DNA of 64,000 nt from Brachionus rotundiformis (GCA_016802295.1 JAESIW010000208.1:544515-608514), one strand, 5' to 3'. Positions 21,807 through 32,387 are shown, numbered from the stretch's first letter. Notes: generated by a model not told the origin, from the letters alone. Made by a program: numbers and translations.

Positions 21807-22966
21807 ATGTTAACAAGAATTGCCAAGACGGACTATGAGCATGAGTTGAGAAAATTTCTCACCGAACTCAAAAATAGGTAAAATAGATAAACTTATCTTG
21901 GAATAAATGCCAGTCTAGTTAATTAAATAATAAAGAGAACTCAATTCATCTGTACAAATAGGTCTAGCTTCTGTAAGGCTCATAAAAAAGCTTATAGGCG
22001 AGTCCAAATGGACTACGGCTGGTGAACTGCTTGAAATTCTGAGACAGCAAGAAAAAAATTTGTTTGAGTGCATACCAAATGAGACAAATGTGAGAAACAT
22101 TTGGAAAAGAGTGATTAAGATAATTAAGGATGAGTCTGTGGTAATCGAACAGCGCAATCAAACTCAAATAGACAGTTTGCAAGGAAATCTCTTCCAGTCC
22201 AATATCTGTCAAAACTTGGCTCTGTCACATAACGAGCTGAAACCGATTATGATCGAGGCCTTATCAGAAATAATACTAGAACTTGAATCTGCTGTTGCCA
22301 ATATTGCCAATCAATCAGTGGAACATATCCACGAAAACGAGGTTGTTTTTACAATGGGAAAATCACAAACTGTTGAAGCATTTCTGAAATATGCGGCCAG
22401 AAAGCGTAAATTTCATGTAATTGTGGCTGAAAACGCGCCATACTTGGACGGACACGAGATAGCCTCAAACCTGCAAAAAGCTGGACTCGATGTTACACTG
22501 ATTACTGACTCGGCTATTTTTACTATCATCTCCAGAGTGAACACAGTCATCATCAGCACAAAGAGCATTTTTGCCAATGGAGGTCTTAAGGCTCACACAG
22601 GCACTCATGCACTCGCTTTGGCAGCCAAACATCACAACATACCCTTAATTGTTTGCTCCTCTCTACTAAAATTGTCTCCAGAGTATTTCGCCAATACCAA
22701 TAATTTGCCAGAGTTGTTGCCAGGTGATGATGTTTTGTCTTGTAGTTTTCACCCAAATTTGACCGTGTTGAATCCAAGCTTTGATTATGTTCCGCCAGAA
22801 CTTGTCAATTTGTTCATTTTTAATACGTAAATTTTGGACATTATTAAATTGATTAAAATTATTATCTAATTTTATTCTTTTTAGGACCAAGACTGCTCCT
22901 TCGTATGTTTATAGACTTATTAGAGAAATGTACACAATTGAGGGTGATGAAGACGAACTTTTTTAA
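21807..22966 (+). CDS. EIF2B2: Translation initiation factor eIF2B subunit beta
   Basis: Three exons, 21807..21877, 21936..22826, 22885..22966, introns 58 and 58 nt, 347 aa (human about 351). It matches the beta subunit of the regulatory subcomplex of eIF2B, the nucleotide-exchange factor for eIF2. N-terminal helices (SSVQIGLASVRLIKKLIG, WTTAGELLEIL) are followed by a Rossmann-like domain with ANQSVEHIHENEVVFTMG, TVEAFLKYAARKRKFHVIVAE, LDGHEIASNL, SRVNTVIISTKSIFANGG, TGTHALALAAKHHNIPLIVC and FDYVPPELVNLFIFN. These point to beta rather than alpha or delta. The last exon adds TAPSYVYRLIREMY, conserved in the family. Cytosolic, essential housekeeping gene; in animals it is the target of the integrated stress response. 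Confidence 0.95.
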
Positions 22967-22969
22967 AAA

Positions 22970-23685
22970 ATATTTCTTTATTTATGAAATAAAAAATTTA
23001 ATAATAAATCATATTTTTTATCTATTTTTATAATCGACTTTTTTCTTAATTTTATTCATTAATTTAATAATATCATTTTTACTATAAATGACTTCAACTT
23101 AAAGTTTAAATTAAAATATTTGGTTTACCAATTTGTCGTATAAAATAGATAAGATATTTGATATTTAAGCACTATTTAACAATTGCTGACTGGGATTTAG
23201 TTTTAAATATTAGCCCTATTTAAGGCATGAGTTTATTTATTGGTTCTCTTAAGGGTTCAGAACTCGGGTCAGAAAATGAATCAGATTGCCAATACCAAAG
23301 TATTGTTGTATAAAGAGATGATGGAGATCTTGAAAATGAAGATTAATTTTATCAGGTTATTTGTGACGATTCAGGCGCCAAGGAGCATGTAAAAAACAAA
23401 ATGAAAAGTGTAGGGCCAAGATATGATAGAATATAAGATATATACAATATGTAAAAAACAAAACAATTTATATATTTCGATATGTCAATCATATCACAAA
23501 TATAGATATATAGGTAATTTAAAATTGTAAATACAATTTAAAAAAAAAGGAATAATTTATAAAATAAACATTTTCTTGTGAAATAAAAAAGAAATAAAAT
23601 TTTATCATAACATTTTGTATAGAACAAATCAATTAATATGTTTTTAAACAACAATTTAAAAAGTTTGCTTTAGTTTTAAGTGAAT
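22970..23685. other. AT-rich spacer
   Basis: No gene recognised between eIF2B beta and the H2A 3' end. Confidence 0.5.
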
Positions 23686-23689
23686 AATT

Positions 23690-23705
23690 GGCCTTGATAA
23701 AGGCC
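23690..23705 (-). terminator. Histone 3' stem-loop of H2A
   Basis: Minus strand GGCCTT-TATC-AAGGCC: a six-base-pair stem with a four-base loop, preceded by a C-run, 35 bases after the H2A stop. This is the processing signal of replication-dependent histone mRNAs, which are normally not polyadenylated. Confidence 0.9.
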
Positions 23706-23740
23706 GGGGGTTTTACAATTAGTTTAATGTATTATGATTT

Positions 23741-24130
23741 TTATTCTGCTTTTGCACTTGGACCATCTTCGGCTTTCTTTGGCAAAAGAATTGATTGAAT
23801 ATTTGGCAATACACCACCTTGGGCAATTGTAACTCCAGCAAGCAGTTTGTTCAATTCTTCGTCATTTCTGATAGCCAATTGCAAGTGACGTGGTATGATT
23901 CTGGTTTTTTTGTTGTCCCTGGCAGCGTTACCGGCCAACTCGAGAATCTCAGCACTTAAGTACTCGAGTACGGCAGCCAAGTAAACTGGAGCACCAGCAC
24001 CAACTCTTTCGGCATAGTGGCCTTTACGCAAAAGTCTGTGAATACGACCAACTGGAAACTGGAGACCAGCTCTTGACGATCTTGTCTTTCCTTTAGCTCT
24101 GACTTTTCCTCCTTTGCCTCGTCCTGACAT
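23741..24130 (-). CDS. H2A: Canonical histone H2A
   Basis: 129 aa, intronless. N-terminus SGRGKGGK and core AGLQFPVGRIHRLLRKG, APVYLAAVLEYL, ELAGNAARDNKK, RHLQLAIRNDEELN and GGVLPNIQ all match replication-dependent H2A. There is no C-terminal SQ motif, so not H2A.X, and no H2A.Z features. It is arranged head-to-head with H2B, 341 bp between start codons, and ends with the stem-loop at 23690-23705. Expected to be expressed in S phase. Confidence 0.98.
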   Translation of the reverse strand: MSGRGKGGKVRAKGKTRSSRAGLQFPVGRIHRLLRKGHYAERVGAGAPVYLAAVLEYLSAEILELAGNAARDNKKTRIIPRHLQLAIRNDEELNKLLAGVTIAQGGVLPNIQSILLPKKAEDGPSAKAE

Positions 24131-24471
24131 TTTTGATTAATTGAATTGAATTAATTGTAAAGAATATTTAACTAATCTTAGACTAATCAAGGATTTTATT
24201 TCTTTATTTATCAAATAATATAACATATATTTAATTATTCACAATTTAATTGCGGAAGAAAAAATCAACCAATTATAAACATATTATTCTATGATTGGAT
24301 TCAAAATTTATTTCCGCCTATATAAAAAAATATATTTTCATTTTAACCTTTAACTCATGAACTATTTTGTTCATAATATTTACGTTTACAAATTTTAAAT
24401 TAAATATCATTGACCAATTCGTTTAGTTAGGTTAAAGTTAAAATTTAAAAAGTTAAGTAAAGAAAAAAACA
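24131..24471. promoter_or_regulatory. Bidirectional H2A/H2B promoter
   Basis: 341-bp divergent spacer. It contains CCAAT-type sequences (AACCAATTA near 24267, its complement ATTGG near 24294, and GACCAATTC near 24412) and a TATA-like CTATATAAAAAAATA near 24317. CCAAT plus TATA is usual for core histone promoters. Which elements serve which gene is not clear. Confidence 0.6.
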
Positions 24472-24840
24472 ATGCCACCAAAGACACCAAGCAAAGGAGC
24501 CAAAAAAGCTGTAAAACCAGTCAAAGGAGCCAAAGGAGAAGGCAAACGAAAGAAGAAAAGGAAGGAAACATACTCAGTGTACATCTACAAAGTATTGAAA
24601 CAAGTTCATCCAGACACTGGCATCTCAAGCAAAGCCATGAGCATCATGAACTCTTTTGTCAACGACATATTTGAGAGAATAGCCTCTGAAGCTTCCAAGC
24701 TGTCCACTCACAATGGTCGTTCGACCATTTCAAGTCGTGAAATTCAAACTTCAGTTAGACTTCTCTTGCCTGGTGAATTAGCCAAGCATGCAGTCAGCGA
24801 AGGTACCAAGGCTGTAACCAAATACACTAGTTCAAAATAA
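24472..24840 (+). CDS. H2B: Canonical histone H2B
   Basis: 122 aa, intronless. Basic Lys-rich tail, then KKRKETYSVYIYKVLKQVHP, GISSKAMSIMNSFVNDIFERIA, STISSREIQTSVRLLLPGEL and the C-terminal helix ending AVTKYTSSK, whose Lys is the usual ubiquitination site. Divergent partner of H2A; followed by its own stem-loop. Confidence 0.98.
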   Translation: MPPKTPSKGAKKAVKPVKGAKGEGKRKKKRKETYSVYIYKVLKQVHPDTGISSKAMSIMNSFVNDIFERIASEASKLSTHNGRSTISSREIQTSVRLLLPGELAKHAVSEGTKAVTKYTSSK

Positions 24841-24873
24841 ATTATCACTCAATAGATAATAAGTAAAACCCCC

Positions 24874-24889
24874 GGCCTTTTTCAAGGCC
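24874..24889 (+). terminator. Histone 3' stem-loop of H2B
   Basis: GGCCTT-TTTC-AAGGCC, 33 bases after the stop, with the same flanks (AAAACCCCC before, AATTA after) as the H2A stem-loop. Only one loop base differs. Confidence 0.9.
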
Positions 24890-25233
24890 AATTAAAACTT
24901 AAAGATTTAAGCAAATTTTGAAATTTTTAATTATCATCCTATTTAATCAAATTTTCTCATGATATCTCATAATAATTATATGAAAATTCATTCAAGAAGC
25001 GTTTTCTTTGATTTTTCAATTATGTTAACTTTTGGTATTTTATAAAAGATAAAATGTATAAATAAGAAATAATTCAAAATAATTCTGATTGATTTTTAAA
25101 AATTATATCATATATATATTCATATATCAATAATCATAAGTCTGATCTTTATTTAATAGCAAAAAAAAACTCGAAGGTGAAGTAAGAGGCCTAGTATTTA
25201 ATAGAACAGCTTCTTGTCATAATCATTTCAAAT

Positions 25234-25545
25234 ATGGATCCGTTTCAAAGTTTGATAATAAAAGATCTAATAGAATATTTAAAAAATAAAAATAAATGTA
25301 TAGAAAATCTTGAAGTCAAATTTAAGAAAAACGAGGAAATTTTTTCAAATTGTTTCTGCAAGATAAATTTCCAACGTAATAACTAATTTGAGACTCTTTC
25401 AAAAAGACAACAATATAGAAAAAAGGCAAAATTCGACAGTGCATTAATACGTTTTGATGACGTAGTCAGAAAAGTTGGTTTAAAACAAAAAAAATCTGAA
25501 ATTATTTATCCTGTAAATTCAGACTTAAAATTGATTTTGTCCTAG
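25234..25545 (+). pseudogene. Unassigned open frame with one internal stop
   Basis: 104 codons from an ATG (MDPFQSLIIKDLIEYLKN) through one in-frame TAA, then on through LSKRQQYRKKAKFDSALIRFD to a final stop. Basic and coiled-coil-like. The frame stays open after the stop for 53 codons, suggesting a decayed gene or transposon ORF. No family recognised. Confidence 0.3.
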
Positions 25546-25729
25546 ATATCAAAAAATAATTTAGCAAAAATCAAGATCTTCGTAAAGTTTTTTATTTTAA
25601 AAATAAATATTACATACATCATTTGGACAATAAACATAGTATAAAATTATGTCAAAAAATTAAAACAATCAAAGGGAGAAAGATCCATCCTCTAATCTTA
25701 TTCTTATGCTTATATGTTTATCCAGACTT

Positions 25730-25985
25730 GTTTTTAAGTCACAGTTTTAAGTCAAAGTCGTGACTTGACTTTAAATTTTTTTTGGTAAGAAAGAAAATAA
25801 AAAAATGTATACAAAAATAAAAATGCTTATTGATTAAAAAGGCAAAAATAAAACTAGAGTTCGATTAAATGAATGAAAAATATTAATCCCGTCTCCAAAA
25901 AAAATCACATGCTTACTTGACTTGAAAAAAAAAAAAAATTTAAGTCATTGACTTGACTTGACTTATGACTTAAAAACAACTCTGT
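25730..25985. mobile_element. MITE-like element with TTTTTAAGTC ends
   Basis: Left end TTGTTTTTAAGTCA and right end TGACTTAAAAACAA are inverted repeats of each other, followed inward by further AAGTCAAGTC-type repeats. A 60-bp element with the same ends lies at about 31414-31476. Non-autonomous, no coding capacity. Confidence 0.6.
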
Positions 25986-26129
25986 GTTTATCCACTGCAA
26001 ATCTTCCTTTATGTTGTATTGATAATCAATTCTGCAGTTATTTAAATCCCAATTTTAAACTTTGTGCAAAATTTTTCTTATATTATTTTGACTTTTTTAA
26101 CATTTTTTCGACAAAAATCTTCAGTCAAT

Positions 26130-26720
26130 GCTATTTGCTGTTCGATATATGTTGGGTAGTAGTAAGTAGTATTAAAAAAAAACGCGGCATGAAATTGATC
26201 ACGCCGAGCGCGTCAGCAGTTGATGACGCCCTGTAGCGGTGGAGATGCTTGTAGAGGTTGTTCTTGAATGAGTTGACTGTGGTTGAGTTGATGACTTCGT
26301 CTGGTAGGCCGTTCAAGAGGTTAGCAATTCTAACATCTTACTATTTCGCGCCTGAAAAGTCCTCTATGACCCCTTGGCGGCTCCGAGCGTAGCAGTTTTG
26401 CGTGCCAGTTTATGTGCACTAAATTTGATTCAAGCTTAAATTTCTATATTATTTAATCTCCGTGGACACGCCTTATTGTTAGTGAAGTTAGTCCTAGTTT
26501 ACTGCATCGGTCTTCGTAGTTTAGGCTTTTGAACTGATTTATGGTTTTCGTGGCTCTGTGTTGTACTTTTTCTAGCAATTTTATGTCTTTCTGGGTGTAT
26601 GGACTCTTGCAAATTCTAAATGCGGCGGCCTGATTAGTAATTCTATCACCGATGTCGTTGATGTAGATGATGAAGAGTGTAGGGTAGGTGGTCGTAATAA
26701 TCTCGCCGAATATATAACTT
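26130..26720 (-). pseudogene. CR1/jockey-like retrotransposon 3' remnant with internal deletion
   Basis: On the minus strand PTLFIIYINDIGD (the RT block after GSVLGP) is joined directly to PYTQKDIKLLEKVQHRATKT, the post-RT region, showing an internal deletion. It then continues LNYEDRCSKLGLTSLTIRR and ends with NGLPDEVINSTTVNSFKNNL, the C-terminal WNxLP...FK block. Several stops. Distinct from the element at 18-19 kb. Confidence 0.8.
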
Positions 26721-26769
26721 GATGATTTTCAATTACAGCTAAAATTAAATTTATTACAACAGACAATGT

Positions 26770-27190
26770 TAATTCAATGATTCAAATGTCTAAACATGTT
26801 GACTTGGAAGAATACCGTGTATAGTCCACTTCTAAAATTTGATTGTTTCAAATTCATTAAAGGTTTTTAAACAGAAATAAATCAGAAATGAAGAAAAAAG
26901 TTATAATTACTGCTCAAATAAAACATCTCAAAATATGAAACAATCAACAAAAAAAAATACTTGATGAATCCGTCAATAAATAAACACGAGTAACCGCCCG
27001 TCTATTAGATCGATTAGCTCTGCCCGCGTCCAACACTACTAGTTAAGTTTAGAACTAATCTAATTTTGACATCAAGTATAGTTTAGTTATCAAGAAAGCC
27101 GACTTTTAATTTTTTTCATTTAATTATTTTGATAAATTAATTTAAGAAAATTTTTAATAAACTAAATTTTCTTCATTTTTAATTTCAAGA
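26770..27190. other. AT-rich spacer
   Basis: Nothing recognised. Confidence 0.5.
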
Positions 27191-27578
27191 ATTGTTTCGT
27201 AAACGGGACTATTACATAATATGATACCTAAAGTTATTTTCTTAGATGCAAGTTTATCTCTTTGAATAATTACAAATTAAATAAGATATTGCGTCTTTTG
27301 AACAGCTAGTACATTATATCAAAGATGAATAGTTGTCAGCGAATTTACCAAAAGGGACCATATACACTAATTTAAAAAAAAAAAATTCCTTTTTACCATA
27401 TTAAACAATCAAATTTCTTTTTAACAATCATAATTTATATTAAAATAATATTAAAATTCAAGAAATATCTTTTTTGATATTTGGTCAAAATTCCCAAAAT
27501 TATCATAACTTTGGGAATTTCACCAAAAATAAAATATAAAAATAAAAAATTAATTAAAAATTTTAAATTATTTGAAAA

Positions 27579-27881
27579 ATGGATTACAATGGTCCCTACA
27601 ATGGTAGAGGATCTGGTCCCAGTGGTAAGCCAGATCTTCATTTTGTGAACAAAAACTCCAAAGCTGCTGCAAGAGACGCTGCTAGACAATCTGGAAGCGG
27701 TAAATAACAATATTTTCCCACAAATTCATTAATAACTTTTTTCGAAGGTCCACCGATTTATCACCCAGCTCACAAGCAAGGCCAAAATCCACATTACCAT
27801 CCAGCAGATAGACAAGGCAACATAATCAAAAATGGACAACACTATAACTTTCCAGACAATTCAAAATATTTTCCCAAATAG
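27579..27881 (+). CDS. 84-aa basic small protein, intact copy
   Basis: Two exons, 27579..27699 and 27748..27881, intron 48 nt (GTAAAT...CGAAG). Exon 1 is rich in Gly, Asn and Pro and ends AAARDAARQSGSG. Exon 2 begins PPIYHPAHKQGQ and continues PHYHPADRQGN...HYNFP, a His/Pro-rich pattern. The His-Pro motifs recall the C-terminal ends of some bacterial secreted or Rhs-associated proteins, a weak visual resemblance that does not establish function. No signal peptide or membrane segment. The intron shows that it behaves as a eukaryotic gene. The other copy (19795-20075) is frameshifted. Confidence 0.6.
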
Positions 27882-28299
27882 ACGAGATTCAATATAATCA
27901 ATATTTTAAACATCTTTTAATTATCTTTAAACTCCACTAAATTTTGATTAATAAATTTATCAATAAAAAAAAAGTTTAAATAAAGTCTATTTAGGATAAA
28001 AATAATCAATGCTCATTTTTAAAAATTTTGCTTTGAAAAAGGATATGTACAATAAGCTTGGATTTTTTAATAAATTCAAATTTAAGTTTAATTATTTCAA
28101 AGTTCACCAAAATGTATAAATGTGGCAAGACATCAAAGATTTTTTTAACTGAATTTTATCTAATATATTTTCGTATTCAATAATAAGTTAATAACTGGAA
28201 AGTTTAGCAACTTTAATTAGACTGGTAAATAACCTTTTGATAAAAGACTTGAACAGTAAATTAAAGTCAAATTTAGTTAACAAATAGAGCCTATTTTAA

Positions 28300-28760
28300 G
28301 AAGATTGGTGTTCTTAATGGTCATCAATATATAACCATAAGTTCTCGATAGGATTAAGATCAGGTGATCTGGCACATCATGGCAATATTTTTCTCATCAA
28401 ACCACTCTTTAATTGGCTTTGCTCTATGTGCTGAAGCCTCGTCCTGTTGAAAATAACAAGGATCATCTTTGGGAAAAAATTTGATAGATGCCATAGGTCA
28501 ACTTCTTATTACTTGTTCAAGGTTTTCTTACCCGTATCAATAAACAATTTTGTTCCCTGTAAGTAAGCCTTCTCGGTCTCACAGGCCTTGCTGATTCCTT
28601 TGGTGTGCCATAGATATAATTATTTTTTCCTGTTATTCTCGCACATTTTTCTGATCTTCTTAATAATTCTGCTTTTTCTCTTTTACTTTTGGTCTTATCT
28701 TTTAGTAAATCAATTATCTGACATCAAACTTTATTGGTAACGCTTTTTTTACCAAGATTC
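28300..28760 (-). pseudogene. Tc1/mariner-like transposase relic (in repeat copy 2)
   Basis: Same blocks as at 20490-20930 (QQDEASAH here, with a Gly-to-Glu change), with additional indels. Not functional. Confidence 0.7.
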
Positions 28761-29136
28761 CTAATTTTTTCGGAGTAAATTTTTCAATGTCCCACACCGA
28801 GAAAAAAGTTAGAATCTTTCCTTTAAATATACCGATCTGGTCATAACTTTACTGAATTTATTGTAATTTTGATAAAGAAGAGCCTTAAAACATCAATATT
28901 TGGATCATTCTCAGAATCAAGCTTCAAATATATGATTTTTTTTAAACATTATATCAATTATATCTTCAAAATGATCAAATAACAATTGATCACAAACTTC
29001 AACTTAATTTAATTTTTCTAGCCTAAAAAAATAAAAAATTTAGACATTGGAATACATTATATTTATTAAGTAAATATCATTCCTATACGAAATTTTTTTT
29101 ATTAATTTATATAGAATAATGTAAAGTAATAATAAT

Positions 29137-31062
29137 TTAAATGCTGCTTTTTGACCATTTTTCAATATTTTTGTCGATTTTTAACACATCTAAACCAATA
29201 AATTCCAAATCAAGTTTTTGCTTGTCGGTCAATTTTTGCTCAAATACTTTAATTTTGCTCAAATGTGGCTCATAAAGCTTAATTTGGTGTTTGGACACTC
29301 TTTTTCCAAATAATAAATTAATTCTTTTATTCGTTTGTTCATTTTTTCTTTTTTCTTCCATATCGATACCAACAATGACCATTTCATCCTTGTGTTCATT
29401 CAGTAATATATTATGAGATCCAGAATCTCCTATGTCAAGCAAATATCTAAAATACAAATGATTTAAACATGCCATTATTATATTGTTTTTCATTAGACGA
29501 TTATCTTTTTCTATTTCTATAATTCGCTTAACCCCTGTACCACGCTTGATAATTTGTACATTTTGTTCTATTTTGGAGCTGACAATCTCCAGATCAGTGG
29601 ACTCAACTTTTTTGCCTACATTCCTCATAATTAAGTAATACTTGTCATGGTTATTTTTATAGACACCATACCAATCTTGTATACTGCTTTCTTTTTGGTC
29701 AATGCTTAAAAAATTTTCCATTAGCAGTATAGCTTTGGTATTTGTGAGATTATTGAGTAGCTTAATATCATCTTGTTCATATGGACCCTTGTATACGTAG
29801 TCATTATCTACAAAAACAGCTTTCTTATAACTAGAGGTTTTCTTTTGGCCATGCGGAAGCTTCAAGATGCATTCTTCTTCATGTTCGTCCAGGTGCATAA
29901 TTCTATAGCCCAAAGACTCAATTGTTCTATCAATATTTGAGTTAATCTCAATGCACTTTCTCTTGGTACTTTTTGTCCTAGTTTCTTGATCCAACATTTC
30001 TTTAAATTTTATATACATTTGCCTATATTTTTCATTCAGAAACAGTTTATTCTCATTAGCCACCAAAGCTCCTTCATTGGCAAAAACTGCTTTTCCATTA
30101 GTTAAATTCTGACCGGTGTGTATGTCAAAAACAAAGCTGTCTAATGTTATCAATTGATTATTTAAATTAATTGAATATAATTTTTCTACTTGTTGGTCAG
30201 TAATGTCATATGAACCATCATAATTTTCACTGAAATCAATTTTATCTGAATTTATAATCAAAAGTATTGCGTGATATAGATAAATCCACTTTTCTTTGTG
30301 TGCCATTTTATCAAAAAAGTATTTTAGAGCGCTTGTGCATTTAGTTTCAGGACTATTTTCCAAAACTATTTGCCAAATTTGACTTATTTTTTGTTTATTT
30401 TCATTTTTTATTAATTTTGATAGCCAAAAAAAAGCTATTTCTTTTTTAGTTTCAATACATTCCTTGAATTTTTGCGTCAGATCTTTACCATTTTCGGCTA
30501 TTTGGTCAAAATTAAATTCAAAATTAAATTCAAAATTTGAGCATTTAAGCAATTTTTCATGCAATATAGCCAGCTTATTTATGTCATCAAGATAATATGG
30601 TGGCAAATTGTAGACTGTTTTTAGATCGCTCACAAGACGAAGTTTTGAAGATTTTAACAATATGTGGTAGAAAGATAAAAGATATTTTCTTGAGCTGTCC
30701 GAATTTCTGGTTTCTATCCATCTTTGGTACAAATTTTTGATTACAATTGGCATCCACCAGGAACAAATGCTTATTTCCTCACTCATCATTACAACTAATC
30801 TATTTACCATGTTGGTTCGAATTTTAGTCGCGTTCATTTTAATTATATGAACTGGAAGACACTCTTTTTCTGCTTGTAACTTGACCAGATCAGAACCATT
30901 TTCTAATAAGCTGAAGAGATCTAGCTCGATCAAGCAGTACACACCTTTATCTAACATACCACGTCTCATGTACTTTTGAATTGCACTCTTTAAAGCTCTA
31001 ACATTGAAACCATTAAAGCTTTTTTCTTTCCTCATTTTTACCAAGAAATTCTTTGAGCTCAT
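29137..31062 (-). CDS. Intronless 641-aa protein: RarA/MgsA-like segment plus kinase-like C-terminus
   Basis: One uninterrupted frame of 641 codons, unlike most non-histone neighbours, which have introns every few hundred bases. Residues 24-115 (SAIQKYMRRGMLDKGVYCLIEL, NMVNRLVVMMSEEIS) resemble the C-terminal helical part of RarA/MgsA replication-associated ATPases (xLQKxIRRG...NRLxxxxSEDIG), a segment I also associate with some large DNA viruses and phages; no ATPase domain is present. Residues about 412-575 look like an atypical kinase fold: AVFVDNDYVYKG (candidate Lys), hinge-like KYYLIMRNVG, GDSGSHNILL (GDxxxxN loop) and VIVGIDMEE (DFG-like). This reading is inference. Rich in Lys, Asn and Glu; no signal peptide or TM. 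AATAAA signals lie just downstream. Possibly acquired from a virus or by retroposition. Confidence 0.65.
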   Translation of the reverse strand: MSSKNFLVKMRKEKSFNGFNVRALKSAIQKYMRRGMLDKGVYCLIELDLFSLLENGSDLVKLQAEKECLPVHIIKMNATKIRTNMVNRLVVMMSEEISICSWWMPIVIKNLYQRWIETRNSDSSRKYLLSFYHILLKSSKLRLVSDLKTVYNLPPYYLDDINKLAILHEKLLKCSNFEFNFEFNFDQIAENGKDLTQKFKECIETKKEIAFFWLSKLIKNENKQKISQIWQIVLENSPETKCTSALKYFFDKMAHKEKWIYLYHAILLIINSDKIDFSENYDGSYDITDQQVEKLYSINLNNQLITLDSFVFDIHTGQNLTNGKAVFANEGALVANENKLFLNEKYRQMYIKFKEMLDQETRTKSTKRKCIEINSNIDRTIESLGYRIMHLDEHEEECILKLPHGQKKTSSYKKAVFVDNDYVYKGPYEQDDIKLLNNLTNTKAILLMENFLSIDQKESSIQDWYGVYKNNHDKYYLIMRNVGKKVESTDLEIVSSKIEQNVQIIKRGTGVKRIIEIEKDNRLMKNNIIMACLNHLYFRYLLDIGDSGSHNILLNEHKDEMVIVGIDMEEKRKNEQTNKRINLLFGKRVSKHQIKLYEPHLSKIKVFEQKLTDKQKLDLEFIGLDVLKIDKNIEKWSKSSI

Positions 31063-31413
31063 TTTTTATTAAATTTAATAAAAATTAAATTCGCATTTTA
31101 TTCATTAAAAAACAAATTTCACAATTTAGAAGAAAAAATTAATTATAATTACATGTTAAATTTTTGTTAAATGTTACTAGGCTTAAGCTAAAATAAAAAT
31201 CCTTCACTTTTTTTCTTAATGTAATTTTTGCCTGAGGCTAATTAAGCTTAAAGCTAACAAGAGCGTGCATTGAACAGATATTTGCACTGTGGAACACCAA
31301 AGTTTGGAAAAAAATAGTCCTTTATAATGTTAAACTTTGTCGAATATAAAATGGCCTTTGATAATTATACAGAGAGACCTTTTGGGTCATACTTACAACA
31401 TATGGTATACCAG

Positions 31414-31476
31414 AATTGTTTTTAAGTCCCAAAATTTTAAGTCTTAGTCATGAGGCTTATGACTTGTGACTTAAAA
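31414..31476. mobile_element. Short MITE with TTTTTAAGTC ends, inserted in RTE relic
   Basis: TTGTTTTTAAGTC at one end and GACTTAAAAACA at the other. The RTE reading is broken here: GGTATACC lies before and GGTATATCC after, consistent with a diverged target-site duplication. Confidence 0.55.
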
Positions 31477-31994
31477 ACATTTATTTGGTATATCCCAGAA
31501 GATTGTTAAACTTTTCTATGGGAATTTCGAATGTAGCATAATTCTAGAAAAAGGACAATCCGAAAACTTCAAAGTGAATACAAGAGCTAGTTAGTTAGAC
31601 AAGGATATGTTTCATCTTAAACTTACAAAAAATTTTTTATCGAGGTATAATTTTTTTGATTGAAACAGATTGACAAATTAGGTAATATAATCAAAAACAA
31701 TTGATTTACAAACATTAAAAACAAACTAGATAACATATTTAGAGATTAAAATATTGCTTACAGTCTGGTTAATCCAGACTTCACCCATAAGCGTAGCAAT
31801 TATAATTATTATTATTATTATCTTCGATACTCTTTCTAAATGTGATTGATTGTGTATCAACGAAAACTATCAAACTATAAAGTCCCGATTGGTACACAAT
31901 GGAAGTTAACACAAAGCTTGAAGATCTAGACTTTGCAGATGATTTGGTGCTAATAACAAAAAGAATGCCATGTTCACAAACACCAAAGTATTAA

Positions 31995-32387
31995 CGGGTG
32001 TTCAATAATGACCCAATGTTACTATTATTGTTGGAATTTTACCAAGTGGTCGTTTTTTGGCGGTCTTTTAAAAGGTATTTTACGAACTGAACATGATAGA
32101 GAAATTATCTATGACTCATTTTAATCAACATTAAATTTCAAATCAGAATATGAGTTTATCAAAAATTGCTAATATTCAAACCTTCGAGGACATTTTTGGT
32201 CAAAAGTCGGTCCAGGTGATTTGGACCTGTTCCCGTATAACTAGAGGTGGAAGGCTAATGACACCCATTTCTTAAACAAGAAAGATTTTAGTTTATAAGT
32301 ATAAAATTTCAGCAAATTTGGCTGACTGGAACATATTTTTTTTCTAGAAAACAAAAACGGTCATTTATTATTGAACACCCATTACTG
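31995..32387. mobile_element. Foldback/MITE with GGGTGTTCAATAAT ends
   Basis: GGGTGTTCAATAATGACCC at the left and its near-complement ending ATTATTGAACACCC at the right, about 390 bp apart, splitting the RTE relic between its FADD block and its C-terminal block. No coding capacity. Confidence 0.6.

Larger units (their letters stand above)
27192..28794. repeat. 1.6-kb direct repeat, copy 2
   Basis: Direct copy of 19409-20972, about 7.8 kb away. This copy keeps the small gene intact and also has a decayed Tc1-like relic (about 28300-28760). Confidence 0.85.

Noticed and set aside
21915..22212. Minus-strand frames over eIF2B beta exon 2
   Set aside because: Antisense shadows of a well-supported conserved gene.
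26960..27060. GC-richer patch that could suggest an RNA gene or tRNA
   Set aside because: No cloverleaf with B-box-like GGTTCGAANCC could be laid out; left as plain intergenic sequence.
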